NCBI GenBank assembly: GCA_943737045.1
Contig: CALSFV010000459.1
Coordinates: 1 to 64,000, forward strand
DNA from: Parapristionchus giblindavisi
Lineage: Eukaryota > Nematoda > Chromadorea > Rhabditida > Diplogasteridae
DNA length: 64,000 nt
Reading direction: 5' to 3'
In this document: positions 35,901 to 47,870 of the stretch, piece after piece
Layout of the letters: each line of letters opens with the position of its first letter
Position numbering within the stretch: position 1 is the stretch's first letter
Translations under genes and position numbers: made by a program
The notes under the pieces: model-generated
What the model saw: the letters and a program-made list of their open reading frames with translations, nothing else
What the model was told of the DNA's origin: nothing
Databases searched by the model: none

Positions 35901-36697
35901 ACAGCAAGAAATTTCTTGGAAATCGCTGAAAAGGCTAAGAAAAACATAAAGAGAGAACTTAATGTTCATGAAAAATTGAGTATGAGATAAGCGTACCGTA
36001 TTGACTAAAACGTATTGCGGGGTGAATTATAAATTTTCGCTTTCGATAAATCTCATCGTTTTCCAAATTTGTTTGTGTATGGTATTCGAAAAAAATAAAC
36101 GAATTAAATAAAAATTCGTTGAGAAATGGCTTAATGTAACTGCTACAATGTTAATATTGATCAATATTGTAATTATTAGAATATGTTCTACATTGTGTAT
36201 TACAAACGTGCGAATTAATTTTTAAAAAAATAAGAAACTGACTCGAATGGAATGAATGCGAACTTTGCACTCAACAAATCCAATAGACTCTAGAGCAAGT
36301 TGAATCTTCTGAGAGAAAATAGATGTTTTAAAAAACTTTAAAATTAAATAGAAAACCTGTTGGCCTATTGCCTCTATGTCGTTGTGCACAAAGACAGACT
36401 CATGCGAATAGAAACGGTGAACTTCAGAAGGATTTTCGGAGAGAAGAGTATAATACTGGCGCACGAACTCTCTTCCAATATCCGTTGCTGTAAGTGAAAA
36501 CCGTAACAGTGTAAAGCAATTTAAAAAAAATGAAATTGCAATAAATATTTATTACTATTATTTTTAATTTGAATCAACAAATAACAAGAAAAATCAACAT
36601 TAAATTATTGCAAGACAACATCAGTGATATACCAACCGCAAGCATCCTTAGGTGCGATCGGAGTACATTTGAGCTCAGTCATGACATCCATCTTCAT
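32956..36697 (-). CDS. G3BP: G3BP/Rasputin, stress-granule RNA-binding protein
   Basis: G3BP nucleates stress granules and binds RNA. Eleven exons (36637-36697, 36357-36487, 36243-36308, 35139-35288, 34913-34996, 34799-34865, 34651-34751, 33856-34108, 33410-33514, 33219-33367, 32956-33144) give 1,356 nt, 451 aa, close to the human length. The NTF2-like domain (about 20-140) has IGREFVRQYYTLLSENP, HRFYSHESVFVH and FFVQNDIFQ. A low-complexity linker rich in Pro/Ala/Lys follows. The RRM (about 310-390) starts SKLYIGGIVR and the C-terminus is an RGG box (RGSTGRGGFVPRGGRGRG). Start ATG 36697 was chosen as the first in frame; 36691 is a close alternative. It is divergent from BRG1 across 323 bp. 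One intron holds a MITE and one is 954 bp. Confidence 0.95.
33540..33660. repeat. Diverged copy of the CATAGGTCGAA element
   Basis: Segments CGAAAAGTATATTGCAAACTAC, GCATTTTGGATTTTTCTTTGCG-like and TGTAACGTAGCTATTAGACCTA match the element at 44595-44947 in order. The termini are decayed and no target duplication is clear. It lies in a G3BP intron. Confidence 0.5.
34159..34603. mobile_element. MITE with perfect 9-bp TSD in a G3BP intron
   Basis: The element 34168-34594 starts GGTGATAAGACGTTTCAG and ends CTGAAACGTCTTATCACC. It is flanked by CATCTCTTC at 34159-34167 and 34595-34603. A 9-bp duplication fits Mutator-like elements; an 8-bp reading (hAT) is possible if one terminal base is assigned differently. 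The interior is tandem copies of a short GAAACGTCC/TTTCTGA motif in inverted halves. Confidence 0.75.
35289..36242. other. Long G3BP intron (954 bp)
   Basis: It separates the two halves of the NTF2 domain. It contains three tandem copies of a ~20-bp unit ATCCCTGAATCACTAACACT at about 35,563-35,615. No transposon termini were recognised. Confidence 0.6.
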
Positions 36698-37020
36698 ACC
36701 GAGGAGACCGTAACCTTAAGATCAAGTATGATCAACGAGGCACGACAAATACAGTCTAAAAAGTCGATTTACAGAATTTAAGTTAGTCTTGGCGAAAAAT
36801 AGCGCCAAACTATGACGTGCATCGTAATAGGAATGGAGAACCCAAACGGAAAATAAAATTCGAATTTTACAGTAATCTCAGCATTTTTGGACCAGTGTGA
36901 TCGTTGGCGCATTGATCGCAAGAGAGTCGAGGTTTTAGTCTAGCGCGCTCTTTTCAAACCGCTTTTTATCTTTGCATTTCTCTCGTTTCTGTTACTGTGT
37001 TTACGTTATATTGTGACAGA
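36698..37020. promoter_or_regulatory. Divergent promoter region between G3BP and BRG1/BRM
   Basis: Only 323 bp separate the two start codons, so both genes probably share this region. It includes CATTTTTGGACCAGTGTGAT near 36,880, which resembles CATTTTCGGACTAGTGTGAT inside the MITE at 10038-10581, and a pyrimidine-rich stretch before the BRG1 start. No TATA box was assigned. Confidence 0.55.
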
Positions 37021-38180
37021 TGAGCAGACCTGGGTATGACGGAATGACCGATCAAAGACCACTCATGGAAACAATGACGGAACAAGCCGCCGGGCAGCCC
37101 TTCCAATTGGGATCACAAGGCCAAGAGCTTACTATTTCCAAGATCGAGAACACAATGGCAACAATGGAAGAACATGGAATGCAAAGCGATCCTCGTTATT
37201 ACAAAGTTGCTCAACTCAAAGCTAAACTGCAAGGTTTGAAGAATATACTTGTTGATCGCTTTTGCAAGAAGTAAGTTGTAGATGGTCCATTGCCTCCTCT
37301 ACCTGCACAATCTCCATCTCCAGCGCAGACACAATTCACTCCAGCCCAACTAGCGCAATTAAAGGCCCAAGTATGACAATAAATATAATTTTTTTATTGA
37401 ATATAATTATTAATGAAATCAAACAATTTATTTTTACCCAAACAATTAAGGTATCGGTGTACAAGTTACTGGCAAGAAATGAGATTGTTCCACCTGAATT
37501 GTCTCTTCTGGCTATGCCACAAAAGGAAAAGATAACATCACTTCTTCCTGAACCATTTGAGTGTGCTACCGAATTGGAAAATGGAGAGAAACTTCCTTAT
37601 GATCTTATGAAGGTAGTTCTTTAATTTAGGAGTTATTTTGAGTATATATAATTGAAGGTGCTGGCAATTCACCAACAGAGAGCGGCTAGATCAACTCATG
37701 TATCTGTCCCATCAGGAATCGATCCAATGTCCATTATGAAAGAAAGAGAGAATAGGTTATAATAATAATTTATCGATTCTTGGGCAAGAGAAAGTAACAA
37801 ATATTCTGTAAATAATAAATATCGAATAAAATAGGAAGAACGACGAAAATGCTGCGATATCTAGATCACAGCTTTGATACTATTGCGAAAAACTGCGGGG
37901 TCGGGAGAATTTACAATAGATGAATCAAGAGTATTCCATTTATTAACAACTCTATTAGACAAAAAAACCATCTAAATCTACGACTGGAAATCCAAAAAAA
38001 AGTTGTATTTCATTCCCACCACTTTATTATTTATTGTTTATTCAGAATACAAAATAGAATCGGCCTCCGTCTTCAAGCCCTATCCAATCTTCCTGCCGAT
38101 ATCCCTGAACATCTTCGAGTTAAAGCTGAGATTGAACTTCGTGCTCTAAGACTAATTAATTTCCAAGCACAGGTTATTTG

Positions 38181-38241
<61 letters not shown>

Positions 38242-39969
38242 GAATCGCCAGAGGTTCGACCACCCCCCGGACATAGAAAATTCGACCCCCTGAAAAATTC
38301 AGAATAAGTACTTTGAACGATGCTCTATCGAACTGCGTTTTCCGAATTTGCATATCTGCTCTCATTTTCGAATAGCGGTAGGTCAAAGTTGGCAGGTACG
38401 GTTTTTTTGGCTCGAGTGTGCGTCAGAAAAATGATCATAACTCCGTTCAAAATAATGATAGACACTTTTTCAAAAAAAGCATCGAAAGAGGAGATCTTGC
38501 GCAACATTTACCAGTTGATGACGTCATTTTTCGACCATGCGCCGGTGCTGGGCGGTCGGTTTTATGAAAAAGTGACGTAACTTTCCTAATCGGAAAAAGT
38601 GCACTTTTCTTCTATGCACGTTTTGTTGCACCCATATGTGTCTAAAAATGATCCAAGTTTCAGAGGATTTCCGAATTGGAAAAAAAAAAAGCGTTGATTT
38701 TAGTGACGCGACCTCGGCTTATTCCTTTATTTAGTGACGCGACCTCGGCTTATTCCTTTATCAAGAAACAGCAAAGAAACTAAAATGACTCAAAAACATC
38801 CTAAAAAACATTACGAGCTCAAAATACCCATATATGACAGTTATATGAAACACAAAATCACCAAGTTCCGAAAAATTTGAAAAAAACCGTATTTTGCTTT
38901 TCCACGTGGAAAAAACGTTTCAGTAATGATAATTAATCTTTATAATATTTCTTATAATGTTTTTGAACATTTATGTTTTTGGAAGTGAAGGCTTACCTGC
39001 TCTTAGAGCCGAGATATCCGCCATCGAAATTACACGCGCGCGCCCCAACTCCGCGCGACTGCTCATCATCCGCTCTCTCACTCCCACACGCTCTTTCGTG
39101 AACAGACAGGGAGAGAAAAAAAGGAGAAGGGAGACTAACATCTGACAACTACACGAAATGGAGATGTTAGAAAACTCTGAGCGAACTACGATAAATAAAT
39201 AAATAAAATAAGCAAAATCATTCGAGACGTCGAGGTAAAGAGGTACCACTCTAAAAACACCGAGCGGGTTCGAACCCCGGTTCGATCCAAATCTTTTGCT
39301 GATTTTTACAGACACAAAAAACGTGTTCCACGGTATTTTTCGTGCTAAGAATGATGAAACAAGTTGTTTTGAGTCATTCTGAGCTGGAAAACGTTCATTT
39401 TATGGCAACACATCTCTTCTCTCTTCATCTCTTCATTCACGTTCATTTTCTTCATCGCGAACGGTCGGTCAGCTCACTCTCTCCCACCGCCCCTTGGAAC
39501 AGAAGTTCGTGGATCCTTCTCCTAGCAGGAATGACACCCAGGAGAAGTAGTGTCACAATGAGTGGAACCACAACCATGTTGAAGAATGGAAGTAAGGCAG
39601 GTCAACGATCAATCAGGATTGGTACGATGAAAAAAAACATCTCTTCTCAAATGGTAATAGAGGCGGATGGGCGCGCAAGCGAAATGCTCTTCCTGCACAT
39701 AAGTATAAAACGCTCGAAAGTAAAACAATTTATGGATCCCCCTAGCACTGCTAGGAATCTACTATAAATTATTGTTAATCCATCACACATATAATTTGTC
39801 TCTGTCTCATTCGATCACTAAACTAAAAACATCCTTAAAACATCCGTTTGTCATCCATTTCTCTTTGTAATATGTTATTTCAATGTTAATTGTTTTCAAT
39901 TATGACTGATTTCTCTAATAAATGTATCTTATCTAACATTAGTTTTGACATTGTACTTCATCATTCCTT

Positions 39970-40023
<54 letters not shown>

Positions 40024-41025
40024 GAAGGTTTGGGGGGCTCACACTCGTTCTTTGTTGTTCAAATGCAACTCTGTTCGCTCAGAGTTTTCTAACATCTCCA
40101 TTTCGTGTAGTTGTCAGATGTTAGTCTCCCTTCTCCTTTTTTTCTCTCCCTGTCTGTTCACGAAAGAGCGTGTGGGAGTGAGAGAGCGGATGATGAGCAG
40201 TCGCGCGGAGTTGGGGCGCGCGCGTGTAATTTCGATGGCGGATATCTCGGCTCTAAGAGCAGGTAGGCCTTCACTTCCAAAAACATAAATGTTCAAAAAC
40301 ATTATAAGAAATATTATAAAGATTAATTATCATTACTGAAACGTTTTTTCCACGTGGAAAAGCAAAATACGGTTTTTTTCAAATTTTTCGGAACTTGGTG
40401 ATTTTGTGTTTCATATAACTGTCATATATGGGTATTTTGAGCTCGTAATGTTTTTTAGGATGTTTTTGAGTCATTTTAGTTTCTTTGCTGTTTCTTGATA
40501 AAGGAATAAGCCGAGGTCGCGTCACTAAATAAAGGAATAAGCCGAGGTCGCGTCACTAAAATCAACGCTTTTTTTTTTCCAATTCGGAAATCCTCTGAAA
40601 CTTGGATCATTTTTAGACACATATGGGTGCAACAAAACGCGCATAGAAGAAAAGTGCACTTTTTCCGATTAGGAAAGTTACGTCACTTTTTCATAAAACC
40701 GATCGCCCAGCACCGGCGCATGGTCGAAAAATGACGTCATCAACTGGTAAATGTTGCGCAAGATCTCCTCTTTCGATGCTTTTTTTGAAAAAGTATCTAT
40801 CATTATTTTGAACGGAGTTATGATCATTTTTCTGACGCACACTCGAGCCAAAAAAACCGTACCTGCCAACTTTGACCTACCGCTATTCGAAAATGAGAGC
40901 AGATATGCAAATTCGGAAAACGCAGTTTGATAGAGCATCGTTCAAAGTACTTATTCTGAATTTTTCAGGGGGTCGAATTTTCTATGTCCGCGGACCCTCC
41001 GAAACGGTCGATTTTCTCGCGATTC

Positions 41026-41066
<41 letters not shown>

Positions 41067-44000
41067 TTAGGTAAGAGTGGAAGTGATGGGTGCATTGAAG
41101 AGAGATACTACTCTAGAGACTGCGCTCAATCCGTATGCATATCGACGAACCAAGAGGTTGATTTATTTTAAATTAATTTTAATTTTCAGTATTTTATTTA
41201 TACGTCTTCAAAATTAAACATATCAGACAATCGCTTCGTGAGGCTCGTATAACAGAGAAATTGGAGAAACAACAGAAGATGGATCAAGAGAAAAAGAGAA
41301 GACAAAGACATGCTGATATGTTGTCTGCTATTATGCAACATGCTAAACAATTCAAAGAGTTCCATAGGTATATTACATTGATCTATGGTTATCTCATGAT
41401 ATCCATATATTATATATTTGTATTCAGGAACAATCTTTTGACAATGGGCAAAGCTCGTAAGGCAGTTGTTACATGGCATCAGAATAATGATAGAGAACGA
41501 AAAAAAGAGGAAGCTAAGAATGAGAAGCTGCGTATGCAAAGGCTCATGCAAGAAGATGAAGAAGGTTATCGTCAACTTCTCGATGAAAAGAAGGTCAATA
41601 CTTATTTTATTTTGAAGTAACGATAGAGGATATTAAATATATGCCATTATGTATAAGTGCAATAATTGTAATTGTTTAGGATCAAAGACTTGTTTATCTT
41701 CTGGAACAAACCGATGATTTCATTCGTAGTTTGACTGGTTTAGTCAAAGCTCATCAAGCTGCTGAGAAAAAGAAGAAAAAGGAAGAAAAGAAGTTAGCGA
41801 AAAAAGAAGAACAAGGAGGTAAGTTATTTGGTAAGCATTAATGTTTATTCTCATTGATTTTATTTGATTTACAATTATTGTAGATGAAATGCACGTTCAT
41901 GTTCGTGAAGTGGCCACTGGAAAGTTCCTGTCTCCCGACGAAACTCCTGCTCCTGAAGAATTAGAGGTACTGTAATCTATTGATTATTTATTGATAATGA
42001 AATGTACTGTAGGCATGGTTGGATGCTCATCCAGAATATGAAGCTGCTCCTCGAGATGAAGTATCAGATGAAAGTGATGATGATGATAATGATCATGAAG
42101 TATCAATACATTAATATTATATTGTTTTGTTTGAATTGTTGACTGATTGTTTAGTTACAGGTGAGAAAGGAAGAAGAGAATGAAGAATATGAAGGAATGA
42201 CTGAAGAACAAAAAGCTAAGAGGATATTAGAAAAGGTATGATTATAGTATTGAAGTATAGATATTATTTTATATTATAATGAATTATACTTTGTTCTTTA
42301 CTTTAATGTTATACATGAATAGGCAAGAAATGAGGAAGATGAATATGATCCAAAGACGAAGAAACAAATGGCTGATTATTATTCAACTGCTCATAGAATA
42401 AAAGAAAGAATTGTTCAACAACATTCAACTATGGGAGGAGGAGATCCCACTCTATTACTTAAACCATATCAGGTATTCATTATATTAACTCATATCGATC
42501 AATATATTGATTACTTATCAGATCAAAGGATTGGAATGGATGGTATCTCTGTATAATAACAATTTGAATGGAATATTGGCAGATGAAATGGGTCTCGGAA
42601 AGACAATTCAAACTATTTCACTAATAACTTATCTAATGGAAGTGAAACAGAACAATGGTCCATATCTTGTTATCGTTCCTCTATCTACAATGTCTAATTG
42701 GCAACTTGAATTCGAGAAATGGGCACCAAGTGTAGTCAAGATTGTATACAAAGGAAATAAGGTAGAATAAATTAATACCGTAATCGTCATGAAGTCATTC
42801 CATCTCATTCAAGGATCAACGTCGTCATTTGGATCAACAAGTAAAGAGAGGACAATTCAATGTTCTACTTACTACGTATGATTATGTTATCAAAGAGAAG
42901 GCTATACTTGGAAAGGTATTTGTATTGTATAATTGTATTAAAATGAATATAATAAGTAGAATATGATTGTAGATTCGTTGGAAGTATATGATGATAGATG
43001 AAGGACATCGTCTAAAGAATCATAATTGTAAATTGACTCTTATGTTGAATTCATTCTTTCGTGCTCAACATCGTCTTCTTCTTACTGGAACTCCTTTACA
43101 GAATAAGGTTTACTCATTCATTTAACAATTAATGAATGAATGAATAATGTATTATAGTTACCTGAGTTATGGGCTCTGCTTAATTTCCTTCTTCCATCTA
43201 TATTCTCATCTTGTGGTACATTCGATTCATGGTTCAATGCACCATTCTCAACAACGGGAGAGAAAGTTGAATTGAGTCAAGAAGAAACTATGCTTATCAT
43301 TCGTCGTCTTCATAAGGTATGAATGATTGAATAGATACTGTAAGTATGGATACTGTAGGTACTTCGTCCATTCCTACTTCGTCGTCTCAAAAAAGAAGTA
43401 GAATCTCAATTACCCGATAAAGTTGAATATGTTATCAAATGTGATATGTCAGCACTCCAAAGAGTACTCTATAAACATATGCAGAAAGGTCTTCTTATTG
43501 ATACTCGCATACAGGTATATTCTTTTTTTAAAGATATATCATATGATATCTATTATAGCAAGGTGGACGTGCTTTAATGAATACAGTAATTCATCTCCGT
43601 AAACTATGTAATCATCCATTCCTCTTTGATTCTGTAGAGAATTCATGTCGTGCTGCATGGGGACTACCTCATGATATGGCTGGGTATCCATACATTCAAT
43701 CATTTTATTTATTTGTACTCGTTCACTATATGTTGTATGTTACTTATTTGCAGAGATGAGTTATATCGTGTGGCTGGAAAGTTTGAACTGCTTGATAAGA
43801 TACTTCCTAAGGTATTCTTCTCTTTAATTTATATCGAGAAGTGTGAGTTGTAACGTAGATTAAAGTGATTTTCATAGAGGGAATTACTATATGAATGGTA
43901 GATGAGAAATAAAGATGTCATCTATATTAGGGGACATAAATGTGTACAAATAGAATATAGTGGATACATGTACGGAGTATGTGGAGCTCCATTCTACATG

Positions 44001-47000
44001 TACGGAGTATGTGGAGCTCCATTCTACATGTACGGAGTATGTGGAGAGCGGAGTATGTGGAGCTCCATTCTACATGTACGGAGTATGTGGAGCTCCATTC
44101 TACATGTACGGAGTATGTGGAGCTCCATTCTACATGTACATTCTACGGAGTATGTGGAGCTCCATTCTACATGTACGGAGTATGTGGAGCTCCATTCTAC
44201 ATGTACGGAGTATGTGGAGCTCCATTCTACATGTACATGGGCATTCGGGAATAAATGTAGAAAAAACAGGTGTTCTAATTTTTAGTTCTAATTTTACAGA
44301 GGGCATCCCCTCAGGTGTTTGAATCCATGCATGATCCAAGTAAAATTCGTGCAATTAGTGGCATGATCATGCATGGAATATACTCGAATCATGCATGGAT
44401 TATCCGTGATCATGCATAGATTCTGTCATTCCATGCATGATCACGGAAAATTCGTGCATGATCACGGAAGATCCATGCATGATCACGAACCACGGATATT
44501 CCATGCATGGAATGTCGAATCATGCATGATTATACTTGTATTCGTGATCATGCAAGGATTTCAACACCAGAGCCCAAGTCGGCGCCCCTGTATGCATAGA
44601 TCGAAAAGTACGTTGCAAACTACGTAGCCTGACCGCATTTTGGATTTTTTTCCTGAAAACCCGACCATAGGTCGAAAAGTATGTTACAAATAACCAAGCC
44701 TGACCGGATTTTGAGCCAAAATTTCACAAAAATAGAAAAACCTGACCGGATTTTCAACCAAATTTGCCAAAAATAGAAAAACCTGACCGGATTTTGAACC
44801 AAATTTGCCAAAAATTGAAAAACCTGACCGGATTTTGAAAACCGATAACCTACCTATTTGTCCTATGAACCCGACTAATTTTGTGATTTTTTTTTGTGAA
44901 AACCAGACCGGATTTTGAAAATGTGTAACGTAGCTATTCGACCTATGCTTGTATGGTATACTCACACAAATATGAATAATAAATAATAATAGTTTTGATT
45001 GTATTGGTAATGTATTTAGATGCAAGCAACAGGTCATCGTATTCTAATATTCTGTCAGATGACACAATGTATGTCCATATTGGAAGATTATTTCTCATAT
45101 AAAAGTAAGTTGAATCCATATGACTTGATAGTATCATTATATTTATTTAGAATGGAAATATCTTCGTCTTGATGGAAGTACAAAACCAGATGAGAGAGGA
45201 GAATTACTTAAACAATATAATGCACCTAATTCTGAATATTGGTTGTTTATGTTATCTACTAGAGCTGGAGGTATTTACTTATTCATTATGATTATGATGA
45301 ATGACGTAATGTATATATCAGGTCTTGGATTGAATCTTCAGACTGCAGATACAGTAATCATATTTGATTCTGATTGGAATCCTCATCAAGACATGCAAGC
45401 ACAGGATAGAGCTCATCGTATTGGACAGAAAAAAGAGGTCAGATTATTATTATTTGAGAATGAAGAAAAAGATACTATGATAGTCCGTATGAAATGTATT
45501 AGCTGGTAACAGAAGCATTTTATCGATCAACCCCATACGTGGGCACCACTGCCGCTAGCGGCAATACACCCCCGATTTTTGGCACCCGACCCCCCGATTT
45601 TCCAAAAAAATCACTCAAAATGACGTATAAATGCTCCATTTTTTTGCTTCCGACCTCCGATTTTTGCGACCACCCCCCCCCCCCCCCGATTTTCATCTCC
45701 AGCTGCAATGCCCGTCCACGTATGATCAACCCCCCCCTTCCCTCCCTTCCGTTCTCGCGCTCTCTCTGATCTACGTACTATCTCGCTTGTACTCTCTCTC
45801 TAAACATAGAAATTCATTGTGGCTGTGGCTGGCTACTCTCGTACTAAATAAACAAGTGTATTTTATACGGTCAATAAGAATATGAAATATAAGTGAGATT
45901 AATTAGATGAGGTGTATGAAATGATTAAGACTATATTATTACTTTCCTTTCTTCTATATATTGTGTATATCAATATATTGGATGGATGATTGTAGGTACG
46001 CGTACTTCGTCTAATCACAGCGAATTCAGTAGAAGAGAAGATTCTAGCTGCTGCTAGATATAAATTGAATATTGATGAGAAGGTCATTCAAGCAGGAAAG
46101 TTCGATCAGAAATCAACTGGAGTTGAAAGAAGACAAATGCTTGAACAGATTATCAGGTTTGATTGATTACTGTAGATGAATGATGATATTGATTGATTGA
46201 TTGATTAAGAGCTGAAACAGATGATGATGAAGATGATGATATTCCTGATGATGAAACAGTAAATCAATTGATAGCTCGATCTGAAGATGAATTTAATCTA
46301 TTTCAATCTATGGATATTGATAGAAGAAGAGAAGAAGCATCACAATTACATAGGAAACCTCGTCTTGTTGAAGAAAATGAAATTCCTCCAGATATTACCA
46401 AGTGACTATTCATTTATTCTTTTATTAACTTATTGATTTATTGTTTTATTGATTGGTTATTATTTATATACTTTGCAGAGCATCGGATGATTTCGCTGCA
46501 TTGGAAAAAGCTCAAGAAGAAGATGGAATGGGTGCATTCAAGAATGAAGTATCTGGTAGAAGAAAGAGAAAAGAGGTACGATACATTTTTATGGTTTATC
46601 GATTGAATGTATTGATTGATTGAAGGTTGATTACTCGGCTGATCTGATGTCAGATAAGGAATGGCTTCGTACAATAGATGAACCAGTATTAGATGATGTA
46701 GATGATGTAGATGAAGATGTAGCATCTACAAGTAAAAGAAGTGGTAAAGGAGTAAGAGGAAAGAGAAGAAGAGATGATGATGATGATGATGATGGAGGAG
46801 GTAGTGGTACTCCTATGAGAAAGAAGAAGAAAGCATCACAAGAAATGATTGGCCATATGAATCAGGTATATATCCATCCATCTACATTACATTATAATAT
46901 TGATTGGTTAATTGATTATAGATATATGAGAAGATGGTTAACTATCATACTCAAGATGATGTTCAATTATGTGAATTGTTCATTCAACTTCCATCTAAAA

Positions 47001-47539
47001 GAGAAATGCCCGAATATTACGAGGTATACATTTTATATTCTTTATTATTCTATGTAATATGATTTAAGGCAATTCAACATCCAATGGATTTCAATAAGAT
47101 TAAGAAGAAGATTAATCAAGGAAAGTATTTATCAGTATCTGAAATGGGAGAAGATGTTATTCTTCTATGTCAAAATGCTAGAGTATGATATGACTAAAGA
47201 GGGGAATATTGTATAATTAATGAACTATAATTACAGTCATTCAATCAAGAAGGTTGTGAAATCTTCAATAACTCAATGTTGATTGAACAATTATGGAATA
47301 CATTAGTATCAAAGATGGAGGGTATTCCATCAAAGAAAGAAAAGGAAAGAAGTGAAGCACCTATAGATGATGAAGCTAGTCGAACTAGTAGAATATCTGA
47401 TGATGCTGTAAGAATATTGAATAGACTCATTGTATTTTAATTGATTGTATTGAAGGATACTCCATCATCATCATCTCGCCGTGGAAGAAAATCTGGAACT
47501 AATAGTGTTCGTCGTATTGAATCTGATGATTCTGATTAA
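37021..47539 (+). CDS. SMARCA2/4 (BRM/BRG1): SWI/SNF chromatin-remodelling ATPase, BRG1/Brahma type
   Basis: The catalytic subunit of BAF/SWI-SNF slides and ejects nucleosomes. About 31 exons give roughly 1,350 aa, shorter than vertebrate BRG1 because the proline-rich N-terminus is reduced. Domains in order: QLQ ([20 protein letters not shown], about 88-110), HSA ([16 protein letters not shown], about 245-305), BRK (about 410-455), SNF2 ATPase with [12 protein letters not shown] and DEGH (about 535-845), helicase C with [20 protein letters not shown] and [11 protein letters not shown] (about 875-1005), SnAC ([16 protein letters not shown]), and bromodomain ([27 protein letters not shown] with the acetyl-lysine-binding Asn). 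The start is the first ATG after the divergent promoter. Three introns hold insertions: 38173-41070 (2.9-kb foldback), 43812-45019 (stacked repeats) and 45438-45995 (hAT-like MITE). Confidence 0.97.
38184..41062. mobile_element. 2.9-kb foldback with ~950-bp near-identical arms in a BRG1 intron
   Basis: Arms 38,237-39,189 and 40,073-41,031 are inverted and near-identical by eye. Both outer ends run into AT microsatellites (38,184-38,237; 41,031-41,062). The arms share a 32-bp tandem duplication with GTGACGCGACCTCGGC and end inward at TTTTCTAACATCTCC-type sequence. The ~880-bp loop holds a tRNA-like B box (about 39,265), a 141-codon frame of unknown meaning (39,342-39,767), an AATAAA-containing stretch and a GA repeat (about 39,975-40,020). 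No target duplication is readable because of the AT runs. Confidence 0.8.
43968..44240 (+). repeat. 30-bp minisatellite in a BRG1 intron
   Basis: About nine copies of a 30-bp unit made of ACGGAGTATGTGGAGCTCC and ATTCTACATGT, with one shortened unit near 44,040 and a short insert near 44,140. All frames stay open by periodicity, producing apparent repeat peptides on both strands. Confidence 0.95.
44305..44577. mobile_element. Palindromic element with CATGATC/GATCATG repeats
   Basis: The ends AGGTGTTTGAATCCATGCAT and its imperfect complement (ATGCAAGGATTTCAACACC) enclose about 250 bp built almost wholly from ATCATGCATGGA and TCCATGCATGATCACG units in both orientations. It reads as a small foldback element. 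It lies in the 1.2-kb BRG1 intron between the ATPase and helicase-C halves. Confidence 0.55.
44587..44955. mobile_element. hAT-like element, CATAGGTCGAA family, with internal tandem repeats
   Basis: The element 44595-44947 (353 bp) has ends CATAGATCGAA and TTCGACCTATG. Flanks CCTGTATG (44587-44594) and CTTGTATG (44948-44955) match at seven of eight positions, fitting an aged 8-bp hAT duplication. The interior is tandem ~45-bp units with GACCGGATTTTGAACCAAAT. Related copies lie at 48804-48965 and 33540-33660. Confidence 0.65.
45526..45732. mobile_element. hAT-like MITE, CATAC(A/G)TGGGC family, in a BRG1 intron
   Basis: The element 45534-45724 (191 bp) starts CATACGTGGGCACC and ends GTCCACGTATG. 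The 8-bp target ATCAACCC is perfectly duplicated at 45526-45533 and 45725-45732. The interior is rich in CCCCCGATTTT and a C run. A 193-bp relative with the same termini sits in the satellite at 50832-51024. Confidence 0.85.
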
Positions 47540-47870
47540 TCTTATTCAATATTGTTCATGTATTATTCATATATTTTATTCCTCTTACTGTATCTCATAT
47601 TTATCTGTTTCTTGTTTTATTGTTCTCTATCTATACCACTTCATAATATTCCCTATTCTCCTTTACCTCATCTATCATGTTGTTATATTACATATTACAC
47701 ACTCTCTAACTAACTATTATCGTGACAGCTTATAAGCTGAACCATTTGTATCTGTACACTACCTTATACATGAATCAATGAATGACAACAGTTATTATTC
47801 CCACAATGATCTGATAACAATGATAACATCACAAAAATCACAAAATCAAAATGAAGCACAAAATGAATAA
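47540..47870. other. Convergent 3' spacer between BRG1 and RABL3
   Basis: 331 bp between the two stop codons, AT-rich, presumably the 3' UTRs of both genes. No repeat or exon was seen. Confidence 0.5.

Noticed and set aside
39342..39767. 141-codon frame in the loop of the BRG1-intron foldback
   Set aside because: No recognisable domain, no splice support, and composition like the surrounding repeat. Kept only as a remark in the foldback entry.
43902..44354. Repeat-peptide frames ([10 protein letters not shown] type) in three frames
   Set aside because: Another 30-bp tandem repeat, lying wholly inside a BRG1 intron.
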